DNA of 64,000 bases from assembly GCF_019331775.1 (NCBI RefSeq), contig NZ_JAHBBD010000001.1, forward strand, positions 210,998-274,997. The letters run 5' to 3'. A program made the position numbers and the translations under genes. Positions 23,454 through 31,376 of this stretch are shown here, piece by piece (the stretch's first letter is position 1; each line of letters opens with the position of its first letter). The notes under the pieces are model-generated. The model saw only the letters and a list, made by a program, of their open reading frames with translations, did no database searches and was not told the DNA's origin. This stretch comes from Bifidobacterium phasiani (GTDB lineage Bacteria > Actinomycetota > Actinomycetes > Actinomycetales > Bifidobacteriaceae).

Positions 23454-24230
23454 TCAGTCCGTCGGCGTGTCGCGCAACAGGCCGGCCACGTCGCGAAGCC
23501 TGTAGACAGGCTGGTTCCTGTCATCCTTGCCTTGCGGCTGCAGCAGTCCGCGATGCTTCCACGAGCGGATCGTGGATCCCGACACCGAATAGCCGGCGCC
23601 GCGCAATAGTCGCGCGCACTCCCCCGCGGTGAACGTCCTGCCGCTGCGGATGCTGCGCTCCAGCAGGTCGAGGCGCACCGCGCTCGCCGTCTGCTCGCGC
23701 CCGCAGGTCGGGCAGGTGACGACGACGGCGTGCTCCGGCGCGGTGATGGTGAGCCCGCATTGGAGGCATTGGCCGATCGGCGTCATGTGGTCGGGCGGGT
23801 CGATGATCTCCAAGGTCTTGGTTTTGAGCCGGTTGAATTGCGCGACGTACATGCCGATGTCGGGGATGCGGGCGAGGTTGGGGTGCATGGCGGCGTCGGT
23901 GAGGCATCCGATGATGTCGGGACACAGGTCTCGTTTCCAGTCCAGGATGTTCACGCCGTGCAGACGCCGCCACAGTCCCTGGGCGATGGTGGCGAGCAGG
24001 TCGATGTGGTCGAGCACGTCCAGGCGGAGCGGCGTCGGGGCGACCGGGGTGATGATGCGCGTAGGCTGGTGGCCGCCCGGATGCACGGTCGCGTCCAGAC
24101 TGGCCTCGAGCGCGTGCACCCAGGGCACGTACTGCAGCAGCAGGAGTGCGAAGTCGAGTTCGCACGCGGGGCACAGCGTGTACCCGTTTTCGATGTTCGC
24201 TCCGCAGGTTTGACATGCGTCGACTGACAT
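23454..24230 (-). CDS. Zinc-ribbon and MerR-like HTH phage protein
   Basis: 258 residues from ATG 24230. Zinc knuckles occur at the N-terminus (C-Q-T-C-G-A-N, C-P-A-C-E) and around residue 160 (C-L-Q-C-G-L, C-P-T-C-G-R-E). The last 60 residues (F-T-A-G-E-C-A-R-L-L-R-G, T-I-R-S-W-K-H-R-G-L-L) look like a MerR/excisionase-type winged helix. It precedes the tRNA and the late genes, so it could be a late transcription regulator, though this is speculation. Confidence 0.65.
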   Translation of the reverse strand: MSVDACQTCGANIENGYTLCPACELDFALLLLQYVPWVHALEASLDATVHPGGHQPTRIITPVAPTPLRLDVLDHIDLLATIAQGLWRRLHGVNILDWKRDLCPDIIGCLTDAAMHPNLARIPDIGMYVAQFNRLKTKTLEIIDPPDHMTPIGQCLQCGLTITAPEHAVVVTCPTCGREQTASAVRLDLLERSIRSGRTFTAGECARLLRGAGYSVSGSTIRSWKHRGLLQPQGKDDRNQPVYRLRDVAGLLRDTPTD

Positions 24231-24302
24231 TCCCGGCTCCCTCCGCTATGATGCTCCACGTTGCCCTAGGAGCCCGGTGTCCGGAAGGATGCCGGGTTTC
24301 GC

Positions 24303-24503
24303 TTATCTTATTGTCCCATTTTCCTTGGCTTTGAGCCGTGCGCGACGCTTCGCATGCGACAGGCGGGAGCATTCCCGGTTCCTCGCCTTCTGCGCCTCGC
24401 GCCTGTCCGCCTCGAGGTCCGTCTCGTCGACCATGCGCTCACCCTGTCGGCAGCGGCGTACGAAGTCGGCGAGCATGGGGTCGGTGGTCCAGTCGATGCT
24501 CAT
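24303..24503 (-). CDS. Small basic helical phage protein
   Basis: 66 residues from ATG 24503, overlapping the upstream exonuclease gene by four bases. Rich in arginine, lysine and alanine (R-R-E-A-Q-K-A-R-N-R-E and H-A-K-R-R-A-R-L-K), so probably nucleic-acid binding. No family is recognised. Confidence 0.55.
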   Translation of the reverse strand: MSIDWTTDPMLADFVRRCRQGERMVDETDLEADRREAQKARNRECSRLSHAKRRARLKAKENGTIR

Positions 24504-25066
24504 TCGTGGTCCCTGAGCCAGTAGCGGTATTCGTTGAGGTCCCGGGACAGGCAGTCGTGGACGTGGTGGATGGTGTCGTGGCCGTGGCGGTAGGGGTCGC
24601 GGCCTTGGGCGATGGCGGCGAGTCTGAGGGTGGTGAGGTCGAGTTTTCTGTGGTTGAGGTCCTGGAGTCGGGTGCAGTACGGGAGTTTGAGGGTGAGCCA
24701 TTGCAGGTCGAAGTCGACGTTGGTGCCGGCGGGGTGGAGTGTGCCCTGGGTGAGCCATTCGTCGAGTTTCCGGTTGATCGCGTTCGCGGTCGCGGCGAGG
24801 CTGGCGGCCTGGCTGTCGGGCAGGAGGCTTTCCTGGAGGAGTTGGTTACGGAAGTGCATGGCGATGGCGGTGGTGTTGTCGTTGTCTATGGCGGTTTTGA
24901 TGATGTCGGGGTCGTGGCGGATGACGTGTTCGGTCGCGTCGATCGGGTCGCCCTGCATGGTGGTGAGGATCATGCCGACCTCGAGCAGGTCGCCGACCGT
25001 GGGGTCGAGGCCGGTGGTCTCCACATCGATCCACAACAGCAGGTCGGTGGTGGTTTCGGTGGTCAT
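24500..25066 (-). CDS. DnaQ-like 3'-5' exonuclease
   Basis: 188 residues from ATG 25066. It shows the three exonuclease motifs: W-I-D-V-E-T-T-G-L-D (ExoI, residues 12-21), N-V-D-F-D-L-Q-W-L (ExoII) and H-D-T-I-H-H-V-H-D-C-L (ExoIII, H/D pair). The layout is close to oligoribonuclease or the polymerase proofreading subunit. Probably acts in phage DNA or RNA turnover during replication. It lies in the early operon with four-base overlaps. Confidence 0.88.
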   Translation of the reverse strand: MTTETTTDLLLWIDVETTGLDPTVGDLLEVGMILTTMQGDPIDATEHVIRHDPDIIKTAIDNDNTTAIAMHFRNQLLQESLLPDSQAASLAATANAINRKLDEWLTQGTLHPAGTNVDFDLQWLTLKLPYCTRLQDLNHRKLDLTTLRLAAIAQGRDPYRHGHDTIHHVHDCLSRDLNEYRYWLRDHE

Positions 25067-25431
25067 ATCAGTGCCTTTCGTTCGGTTTCTTCGATGATGT
25101 GGACACGGCCCTGGTCGTCCAGGAGCACCCACCCGTACAGGCTGTGGAGCATCGGCACGGCAGTGGGGTCGTCCGTGCCGCGCAGCAGCCAACCGTGTTC
25201 GCGTGCCTGTTCGGGGTGGGCGTGGACCCACCCGTGGCAGCCGGTCGTGCCAGTCCCGCACAACAGGATCAGGTTCGACGGCGCGTGCACCTCCACCCGG
25301 GACGCCTGCGAGCGCCGTTTGCGGTGGTGTCGTGATGCGGGGATGCCTTGGAGCCATCGGCCGCAGCGCACGCAGCTGGTGTCGTCGCGCTGGTCGACCA
25401 GCAGGCATGTCTTGCGTGACGGGTTGCTCAT
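25063..25431 (-). CDS. HNH-type zinc nuclease-like protein
   Basis: 122 residues from ATG 25431. It has C-V-R-C-G-R-W-L, then S-R-H-H-R-K-R-R, then N-L-I-L-L-C-G-T-G-T-T-G-C-H-G-W-V-H. This matches an HNH/zinc-finger endonuclease of actinophage early regions. It is the second HNH-like gene of the prophage. Overlaps at both ends by four bases show tight coupling. Confidence 0.7.
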   Translation of the reverse strand: MSNPSRKTCLLVDQRDDTSCVRCGRWLQGIPASRHHRKRRSQASRVEVHAPSNLILLCGTGTTGCHGWVHAHPEQAREHGWLLRGTDDPTAVPMLHSLYGWVLLDDQGRVHIIEETERKALI

Positions 25432-25661
25432 GCCTGTTCCCTTTTCGCGGTGACGGTGGCCACGCCGCCCGGTGTGAGCGCGCAGGTCAACAGCACGCAC
25501 CCGTGACGCAGGTCCGCGCAGCGCTCGCAGACGTCGACGGTGATGGTGGTGTAGTCGGCGAGCGTGTCGCCGTGGCGTACGGTGAGCTTGCCGGTCAGGT
25601 GCAGGGCCTCGCGCTCGTGGTGGATGATGGCGCCGCACAGGTCGCAGTAGACGCGTCTCAT
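25428..25661 (-). CDS. Small zinc-finger phage protein
   Basis: 77 residues from ATG 25661. C-D-L-C-G-A-I-I at the N-terminus and C-E-R-C-A-D-L-R-H later give a four-cysteine zinc site. The middle is beta-like. No function is recognised; it is an early-operon protein with four-base overlaps. Confidence 0.6.
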   Translation of the reverse strand: MRRVYCDLCGAIIHHEREALHLTGKLTVRHGDTLADYTTITVDVCERCADLRHGCVLLTCALTPGGVATVTAKREQA

Positions 25662-25972
25662 TCCCCTGCCTCCATGTCCCTCGCCGCGCTGGCGGTCGCC
25701 CGGTATCCGGCGGGCGTGATGGTCACGGTCACCCGTCCGCCCTCGTGGAACGCCATGCGCGCGAGACCGCCGAGCAGGTCGCACGCGTCCCCGGCTGGCG
25801 GCACGCCCAACAGCCTGGTGATCGCGTCGGCGAGCGCCAGGGCCTCCCTGCGGTCCAGGCCGAGCACCGCGCCGTTGGTGTGGTGGTCGGTGACGGTGAT
25901 GCGCTCGCCGGGGATGAGGTGCACGTCCAGGTTGTGGCGGCCCGGACGTGGGATGGTGATGGTATGGGTCAT
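25658..25972 (-). CDS. Early phage protein of unknown function
   Basis: 104 residues from ATG 25972. Beta-rich N-terminus (T-I-T-I-P-R-P-G-R), then a helical A-L-A-L-A-D-A-I-T-R-L-L-G segment. Four-base overlap with the tiny gene upstream. No family is recognised. Confidence 0.55.
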   Translation of the reverse strand: MTHTITIPRPGRHNLDVHLIPGERITVTDHHTNGAVLGLDRREALALADAITRLLGVPPAGDACDLLGGLARMAFHEGGRVTVTITPAGYRATASAARDMEAGE

Positions 25973-26034
25973 CGTGTCTCCTCGTCTTCGGTGTTGGTGT
26001 GGGTGGTGGTGTTCCGTATGGCGTTGATGCTCAT
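25969..26034 (-). CDS. Tiny 21-residue ORF in the early operon
   Basis: M-S-I-N-A-I-R-N-T-T-T-H-T-N then an acidic end, bounded on both sides by four-base ATGA overlaps with its neighbours. That regular overlap is the only support; it may be a leader or a coupling peptide and not an independent protein. Confidence 0.4.
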   Translation of the reverse strand: MSINAIRNTTTHTNTEDEETR

Positions 26035-26276
26035 AGGTCGTCGCTCCCGTCCGCGTGAGCCCAGTCGCAGCTCATCGCCTGAAGCCTGCTGCCGGGGTCG
26101 AGGATGATGCAGTAGACGCGTCGCGTGTCGGACAGGGTGATGGTCACCTCTTTGACATCGAGCGACACGTCCTCGCCGGTCACGTAGTCCTTGGCCGCGG
26201 TCGTTCCGCACGCCGCGAGGGTCAGCACGGCGACGGTGGCGGCGAGCGCGGCTGCTTTTCGTGCGATGCGGGTCAT
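26031..26276 (-). CDS. Prophage lipoprotein
   Basis: 81 residues from ATG 26276. N-terminal M-T-R-I-A-R-K followed by a hydrophobic core and the lipobox L-A-A-C (Cys at about 23). The mature part is about 58 residues of beta-like sequence (V-T-I-T-L-S-D-T-R-R-V-Y-C). Small phage lipoproteins can block superinfecting phage adsorption or DNA entry; that role here is inferred. It sits in the early operon beside the ParB-like gene, sharing four bases with it. Confidence 0.75.
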   Translation of the reverse strand: MTRIARKAAALAATVAVLTLAACGTTAAKDYVTGEDVSLDVKEVTITLSDTRRVYCIILDPGSRLQAMSCDWAHADGSDDL

Positions 26277-27673
26277 CGGGTTTCCTCCTTGTCGGCGAGC
26301 GCCCGTTGTTCCTGGTCGCTGGTGGGGTATCCGGCGGCGGTGAGCGCGTGGTAGTAGTCGCGCATCAGCGGGGTGGGTTTGGTCCAGTCCGTCCAGGTGA
26401 TGCGCGCCTCGATCGCGGCGCACATCAGGCAGGCGAGTTCGGGCAAGGATTCGGTGGTCCGGTTGGCGAGTTCGTCGAGGTTCCGGTCGGTGTCGAGGTG
26501 CCAGACGTTGTCCTTCGGGTCCTTGTCGGTGTCGGGCAGTGGATTGGTGGATCTCATGCGGTTGTAGGACTGGATGCACAGGTCGCGTTGGTCGCATCCC
26601 AGGCCCTGGCACAGGCTTGGGCTGGGGTGCGCGCCGATCAGCAGGAGGCCGGTCAGGTCGACGACCAGGTCGGTCAGCGTGTCGAGGTTGAGTTGGAACA
26701 CGGTCCGTCCGATCCACTGTTCGCGCAGTCTCCGGCTGCGTTCGTCCAGTTCCCGGAACGGCCTCTCGCGAGCGCGCCGCTCCAATTGCTCGCGCCGCGT
26801 CCGCTCCCGATACCCCTCGTCGGGCGCATCGGATTCGGCGGCACGGTAGGCGACGACGACGCCATCATCGAACACATGTACGAACAGGCCGTCCGTGTCA
26901 TGGTCCAGCGCGTAGTCGCGCCACTGGTCGCGGAACGAATCCTCGACGCCGCTGAACGAACGCGCTATCTCGTAACCGTCCGGCGACATCCAATACCGCT
27001 CCACGTCCACGGGCAACGACTCCAACCCGAGCCCGCCGACCGCGTCACGCGCCTCGCTCACCCATTTGCGGCGTTCCCGCCTGTCCCGACACCGGTCCAG
27101 CCTCCACGCGAACTCATTGCCACCGGCCGCGCCCGCGAGCTCCTCCTGCGCCTCCAGGTCACCGTCGAACTCCGCGATCGCCTGCAGCTCCGTGAACGAC
27201 AGCTGCGCGAAATCCGCACGCGACTCCCTGACCCTGTCGCCGATCCGGGCGATCCTGCGGCGCTCGCGGATGTAGGTCTGGCTGCGGCCGAGCTGGTCGG
27301 CGGTCTGTTGGATGGTGGCGCCGAGTTGGAGCATGCCCTGAATCGCGTCGGCCTCCTCGAGGACGGTGAGCTGTTCGCGTTGGGTGTTCTCGGTGATCAT
27401 GGCCTCGAGCTGCTGCAAGGGCGTCAGGTCGAGGATGAACGCCGGGGCTTGTGTGAGTCCGGCCTGTTTGAGGGCGGCGAGGCGCCGGTGTCCGGCGATG
27501 ACGCGGTACCGGGTTCCGTGGTGGACGACGCTCAACGGCGACAGGAGCCCGTTGGTCTTGATGCTGGCCGCGAGGTCGGTCAGGTCGCCGATGTGCTTGC
27601 GGGGGTTGTCGGGATGCGGGTCGATCAGGTCCACGGGGATCATGCGGACCTCGCGGGTGGTGTACGTGCTCAT
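26273..27673 (-). CDS. ParB/Srx-domain nuclease-like protein
   Basis: 466 residues from ATG 27673. Residues 10-100 form a ParB/sulfiredoxin domain (I-D-P-H-P-D-N-P-R-K, then V-I-A-G-H-R-R-L-A-A). An HTH-like segment follows (I-Q-Q-T-A-D-Q-L-G-R-S). The rest is a long helical charged region and a C-terminal cysteine-bearing segment (C-Q-G-L-G-C-D-Q-R-D-L-C). Such phage ParB-like proteins can have DNase or CTPase activity. A chromosome-partition role is less likely because the prophage is integrated. Confidence 0.8.
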   Translation of the reverse strand: MSTYTTREVRMIPVDLIDPHPDNPRKHIGDLTDLAASIKTNGLLSPLSVVHHGTRYRVIAGHRRLAALKQAGLTQAPAFILDLTPLQQLEAMITENTQREQLTVLEEADAIQGMLQLGATIQQTADQLGRSQTYIRERRRIARIGDRVRESRADFAQLSFTELQAIAEFDGDLEAQEELAGAAGGNEFAWRLDRCRDRRERRKWVSEARDAVGGLGLESLPVDVERYWMSPDGYEIARSFSGVEDSFRDQWRDYALDHDTDGLFVHVFDDGVVVAYRAAESDAPDEGYRERTRREQLERRARERPFRELDERSRRLREQWIGRTVFQLNLDTLTDLVVDLTGLLLIGAHPSPSLCQGLGCDQRDLCIQSYNRMRSTNPLPDTDKDPKDNVWHLDTDRNLDELANRTTESLPELACLMCAAIEARITWTDWTKPTPLMRDYYHALTAAGYPTSDQEQRALADKEETR

Positions 27674-27810
27674 CACGCGTTCTCCTTCGTGTCGTAGTCG
27701 CTTTGCCAGTTCTCGTCGTGTTCGATGCATGCGGCGCACAGGCGGGTTTTGATCTGCCAGCTGGTCAGGCAGAGGCCGTCGCAGATGCGGCAGTGTTCGA
27801 TGTCGTTCAT
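27673..27810 (-). CDS. Tiny zinc-finger phage protein
   Basis: 45 residues from ATG 27810. C-R-I-C-D-G-L-C and C-A-A-C-I-E-H supply four cysteines. It shares a TGATG with the ParB-like gene and an ATGA with the initiator gene. No function is known; possibly a regulator or a host-takeover peptide. Confidence 0.55.
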   Translation of the reverse strand: MNDIEHCRICDGLCLTSWQIKTRLCAACIEHDENWQSDYDTKENA

Positions 27811-28889
27811 CGTGTCTCCTTCGTGGTTTCGGTTTGGTTGAGTTTGTCGGCGTAGTCCTGGCAGGCGGTCATCCATTCGCTGGGCGCGTAGCCCTGGCGT
27901 TCGTGGCTGTACTGGGTTTCCCGGCCTTTCATGGCCTGTTGGACGTGTTCGCAGTTCCACGAATGCTCATGGCGGCGGATGACGGGCGTGGGTGTGGGTT
28001 CGGGGAGCCATTCCTCCCAGCGGCGTTGGGTGAGCCATTTGGCGAGGCTGGGCGTCTGCCGGCGGAGCGTGGGGTCCTGGTCGCAGGCCCGCGTGTAGCG
28101 GATCGCGGCGCCGAGCATGCGCCTGGGGTCCACGCTCCCGGCGATGGACTCCCATGCGGTCTCGGCCTGGTCGCGGCGTCCGACGCGGCCCTTGGGGTAG
28201 GCGCCGGCTATCGCGGCCAACGGGTCGGCGAGGATGCGGGCCTCGAGCTCGTCCATGGTCGCGGTCCGCTCGGCGGCTGCTTGCCCGGGCGGCTGGGAGG
28301 GGTTTGGGGAGGATATGGTTCCGGCCACTTGGGGGTTCGGGCAGACGCCGAGCAGGTTCGAAGCAGACCCGGAAGCAGACTCATCGTCCGCTTGCGTCCT
28401 GCTTGGGCTTGTGCCCGCCGTTTGCTCGCCGTCTGCTTGGTTGTCTGCTTGAAGCAGATTCGAAGCAGAACCCTTGTTTTGCTTGGGTTCCGCTTCACGG
28501 TCTGCTTCGTTTCCGCTCGAAGCGGTCTCCCAATCCTGCTCGGAGCGGGCGCCGTGGGAGGCGAGCCCGCCCTTGCGGCCGGCGCGTACCTTGTCCGGGT
28601 TTTTGAAGATGACCGGATCGAAGCCGCCCACGCGGCGCGACTCGTTGATGCGCCACACGCCGTCCGAGACCTCCGCGATCAGGCCCGTGTCCGCGAGCTC
28701 GCGCAATTGCTTCGGGGTGCCGCCGAGCATGCGGACGCGGCGTTTGTCGAACGTGCGGTCGTAGCCGGGCGTCTCGTACAGTTCGCCGCCGACCCACGAG
28801 GCGAGGGTGGCGAACAGGCCGCGCGCGGCCATCGACAGGGATTCGACCTGCGGGGCGCGGTGGAACCCGTCGCTCAAACAGAAATACAT
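27807..28889 (-). CDS. Replication initiator-like protein containing an iteron cluster
   Basis: 360 residues from ATG 28889. The N-terminal 110 residues (F-H-R-A-P-Q-V-E-S-L-S, then L-R-E-L-A-D-T-G-L-I-A-E-V) resemble winged-helix replisome organisers. Residues about 120-190 are low-complexity with two S-A-S-N-L-L copies and contain the DNA iterons. The C-terminal half is helical with L-A-K-W-L-T-Q-R-R-W-E-E-W-L, as in phage initiators that load a helicase. Compare lambda O, whose gene holds its own origin. Confidence 0.72.
   Translation of the reverse strand: MYFCLSDGFHRAPQVESLSMAARGLFATLASWVGGELYETPGYDRTFDKRRVRMLGGTPKQLRELADTGLIAEVSDGVWRINESRRVGGFDPVIFKNPDKVRAGRKGGLASHGARSEQDWETASSGNEADREAEPKQNKGSASNLLQADNQADGEQTAGTSPSRTQADDESASGSASNLLGVCPNPQVAGTISSPNPSQPPGQAAAERTATMDELEARILADPLAAIAGAYPKGRVGRRDQAETAWESIAGSVDPRRMLGAAIRYTRACDQDPTLRRQTPSLAKWLTQRRWEEWLPEPTPTPVIRRHEHSWNCEHVQQAMKGRETQYSHERQGYAPSEWMTACQDYADKLNQTETTKETR
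28361..28507 (-). repeat. Iteron cluster: candidate phage replication origin
   Basis: The heptamer AAGCAGA (or its complement TCTGCTT) occurs seven times at 28361, 28373, 28432, 28444, 28452, 28463 and 28501. The fourth and fifth copies form a perfect inverted pair around one base. It lies in the linker of the initiator-like gene. Confidence 0.65.
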
Positions 28890-28910
28890 CGTTGCCCTTT
28901 CTCGATCGGG

Positions 28911-29552
28911 TCAGACGCCGGGCAGCGGCGGCTGGTCGTCCGTGTCCATGAGACGCGTGGCCATGATCCGCACGTTGGTCGAGTCCTCGCTTTTCAGGTT
29001 GCCGGCCTTGTCGTACGCGAACCGTTGCCCGCAGCGCCGGCACCATGCCGGCGACGGGCGCTCGGACAGCAGGCGCGCGGTCACCTCGGGCGGCTGGCGT
29101 CCGGTCACGGTCGGCCACAGGGGCGTGCCGCAGCGCCGGCACACGCTCATGGGCGGCGCGTGCAATACGCGCGCGGGGCGGGCGAACACGAAGCGCATGA
29201 CCGTCTCCACGTCCCCGAACACGTCGGGGTGCGCGCGCACGATCTCCTGGATGCGGTCGCCCGCGTCATGCTCGAGATCGGCTTTCAGACGGGCGAACTC
29301 GTCCGGGAAGTAGATCCTGCGCTGCGACGCCCACCAGACGAGCGCCACCGCCTGCGGGTCGGGATACCGGCTGTCCGGGTCCACGTCGACGCGCACCACG
29401 GTGTCCGTGACCTCGCCGGTCTCCAGGTCGAGCCCGTCATGGCGCACGTCGAACCCGATGGCCACCTGCAGGGTGCGCCCCTCGAGATGGTTGAGGATGT
29501 GGTCCGCGGTCCCGGCGTCCATCTCCACGCGCAGCTGATCGTCCTGGGTCAT
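28911..29552 (-). CDS. Early phage protein with zinc knuckles
   Basis: 213 residues from ATG 29552. The C-terminal third has C-R-R-C-G-T-P-L-W and C-R-R-C-G-Q-R-F-A, a four-cysteine site. The N-terminal part is mixed beta/helix (L-V-W-W-A-S-Q-R-R-I-Y-F-P). No known function. It lies between SSB and the initiator, so a replication-related role is plausible. Confidence 0.6.
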   Translation of the reverse strand: MTQDDQLRVEMDAGTADHILNHLEGRTLQVAIGFDVRHDGLDLETGEVTDTVVRVDVDPDSRYPDPQAVALVWWASQRRIYFPDEFARLKADLEHDAGDRIQEIVRAHPDVFGDVETVMRFVFARPARVLHAPPMSVCRRCGTPLWPTVTGRQPPEVTARLLSERPSPAWCRRCGQRFAYDKAGNLKSEDSTNVRIMATRLMDTDDQPPLPGV

Positions 29553-29561
29553 GTCTCCTCC

Positions 29562-30095
29562 TTAGAATTCCGAATCCGTGTCGTCGAACGGCGACTGCAC
29601 GGGAGCGCCCCACGGGTCGTCCTCCGCCACCGGCGCCCGGCCTCCGGCCCCGGCGGGCTCGCCGGCGACGGGTGCCGGCGCCGCGGGCTCCGTCCGCATG
29701 GGCGCGAACCCGTTCGCGCGGGGCGCGGGGTTGGTGGTCCTGACCACGGCGGCCTTCGCGTAGCGCAATGACGGGCCGATCTCGTCGACCGTCATCTCGA
29801 TGACGGTGCGCTGGGTGCCGTCGTTCGCCTGGTAGGAGCGCTGCCGCAGCGCGCCCCGCGCGATGACGCGCATGCCCTTCGACAGGCTCGCGGCGCAATG
29901 CTCGGCAAGCTCGCGCCACGCGCTGCAGCGCAGGAACAACGCCTGCCCGTCCTCCCACTGCTGGGACCGGCGGTCGTAGACGCGCGGGGTCGCGGCTATC
30001 GTGAACCCCGCCACGCTCACCCCGCCGGACGTGGCGCGCAGCTCCGGGTCCGCGGTCAGATTGCCGACGATCGTCAGCACGGTCTCTCCGGCCAT
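29562..30095 (-). CDS. ssb: Single-stranded DNA-binding protein
   Basis: 177 residues from ATG 30095. The OB fold covers residues 1-110: V-L-T-I-V-G-N-L-T-A-D-P-E-L-R, F-L-R-C-S-A-W-R-E-L-A-E, G-M-R-V-I-A-R-G-A-L. A Pro/Ala/Gly linker follows. The acidic end D-D-T-D-S-E-F is close to the interaction tail of SSB. It shares a TGATG with the upstream gene and would protect single strands during phage replication. Confidence 0.95.
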   Translation of the reverse strand: MAGETVLTIVGNLTADPELRATSGGVSVAGFTIAATPRVYDRRSQQWEDGQALFLRCSAWRELAEHCAASLSKGMRVIARGALRQRSYQANDGTQRTVIEMTVDEIGPSLRYAKAAVVRTTNPAPRANGFAPMRTEPAAPAPVAGEPAGAGGRAPVAEDDPWGAPVQSPFDDTDSEF

Positions 30096-30343
30096 CACTC
30101 CTCCTCCTTGACCGGCTTGCGTTTCCACAGGCACACGGCCGATATGCTCCTGGCACTCCTGTCGATGACGACCTGCCCCAACCGGGGCGGCAGGATCGTC
30201 AACGGCCACTGCCGGTTCCTGTTCAACTCCGTGATCGCCTCGTACAGTTCATCGAGCAGGTCGCCCGGCGTCATCCCCACGGCCTCACGCGTCAACGGCC
30301 ACTCGAACAGGCTCTCGCCCTCCTCCCGATACCCGTCGCTCAT
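30095..30343 (-). CDS. Small early phage protein
   Basis: 82 residues from ATG 30343. Helical with D-L-L-D-E-L-Y-E-A-I-T-E-L in the middle and a basic end. Four-base overlap with the membrane gene upstream. No family is recognised. Confidence 0.55.
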   Translation of the reverse strand: MSDGYREEGESLFEWPLTREAVGMTPGDLLDELYEAITELNRNRQWPLTILPPRLGQVVIDRSARSISAVCLWKRKPVKEEE

Positions 30344-30546
30344 GCGTCCACCGTCCGATCCCACAGGTGGAAGCCGACCACGCCCACCACGACGCCCGTC
30401 ACGAGCACGGCCGCCTCCACGGTGCCGACCACTCCCCTGGACAGGCCGTCCAGCAGCCAGCAGACGGCCCACATGTCCACCGGGACGCTCACGACGCCGG
30501 CGACCAGGCCGGCGAACCCGATCCGGTCACGCATCCGCCCGCTCAT
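30340..30546 (-). CDS. Small two-TM phage membrane protein
   Basis: 68 residues from ATG 30546. Two hydrophobic segments (A-G-L-V-A-G-V-V-S-V and A-A-V-L-V-T-G-V-V-V-G) separated by a short polar turn. Too short and lacking a charged C-terminal tail to be called a holin with confidence, and it lies in the early operon far from any endolysin. Confidence 0.6.
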   Translation of the reverse strand: MSGRMRDRIGFAGLVAGVVSVPVDMWAVCWLLDGLSRGVVGTVEAAVLVTGVVVGVVGFHLWDRTVDA

Positions 30547-30851
30547 CGCTCCGCCTCCACGTCATGGAGGGGCCTGCGGGCGCCGTCGAACCGCATCATG
30601 CTCGCGCCGCCCAACGTGTACCTGCGGGACGCCAACCCAGCCACGTACAGGTGGGTCAGCCCGTCGCAACGCACCACCTGACCGACCCGATAGGCGACCA
30701 TCAACTCGCCGCCCACATTCGACAGATAGACCACATCCCCCGGCACGACATCCTCGAGATCCGTGATGTCCCGGTAGAACGCGCTCGCCGTCCCCCAGGG
30801 ATTCCCGTCCGGGCGTCCGCCCGGTTCGTTTACTGTTGATCGTGACACCAT
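30543..30851 (-). CDS. Early phage protein of unknown function
   Basis: 102 residues from ATG 30851 (M-V-S-R-S-T-V). A beta-rich core (G-D-V-V-Y-L-S-N-V-G-G-E, then T-H-L-Y-V-A-G-L-A) recalls small OB or SH3-like folds. No family is recognised. A GC-rich hairpin (arms 30877-30888 and 30906-30917) lies upstream. Confidence 0.55.
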   Translation of the reverse strand: MVSRSTVNEPGGRPDGNPWGTASAFYRDITDLEDVVPGDVVYLSNVGGELMVAYRVGQVVRCDGLTHLYVAGLASRRYTLGGASMMRFDGARRPLHDVEAER

Positions 30852-31000
30852 GACTCCTTTCGTTGCTTGTGGTGTCGGACGCGGCGCCATCGTTTCCTAG
30901 GCGCGGGCGCCGCGTCCCCCCTTGAACCCGGCCGCCGGTGACGAGTCCGACGGCCGGAAACCCCTACATGCCCGTCAGCCCGGTGATGCGGGCACGGTCA

Positions 31001-31240
31001 TCATTCCTCCATGCTTCGGATCCACCGGTCCATCGCCTCGCGACTGACCCGACGGCGACCGGGCTTGCCGTCACGGGTCGGAGCACGGAAACTGTCCAGA
31101 TCGCCGGTACTGATCGCGTGACGCACGCCGCGTACGTCGAGCGAATACACCTGCGCCGCCTGCTCCGGACTCCAAGCGAGCCGCTCGCCCAACGGGACAC
31201 GGCTCGTGTCAGTCGCGTGCGCCACACCTGGAACCGCCAT
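31001..31240 (-). CDS. Excisionase-like helix-turn-helix protein
   Basis: 79 residues from ATG 31240 with a strong AAGGAGG ribosome site. The pattern L-A-W-S-P-E-Q-A-A-Q-V-Y, V-R-G-V-R-H-A-I, R-R-R-V-S-R-E-A-M-D-R-W is the winged MerR/excisionase helix. It is the first gene of the leftward early operon and may act as Xis or an early regulator. Confidence 0.75.
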   Translation of the reverse strand: MAVPGVAHATDTSRVPLGERLAWSPEQAAQVYSLDVRGVRHAISTGDLDSFRAPTRDGKPGRRRVSREAMDRWIRSMEE

Positions 31241-31376
31241 GGCACCCGCCTCCTTCCATATCCGACGATGAAATACGCCGGGCGGCGTTAAGAGAACCGC
31301 CCGGCCCCCTCCTAAACTGGATGGCTACAAGACCCGCGTGGTCCAGACGCGGACCGACCAGATTAGGAGAAGAATC

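Noticed and set aside
26273..27673. Plasmid partition ParB
   Set aside because: No ParA partner or centromere-like repeats; the phage is integrated, so a phage ParB/Srx-domain enzyme is more likely.
30340..30546. Holin
   Set aside because: Two TM segments, but it is in the early operon with no endolysin anywhere near.
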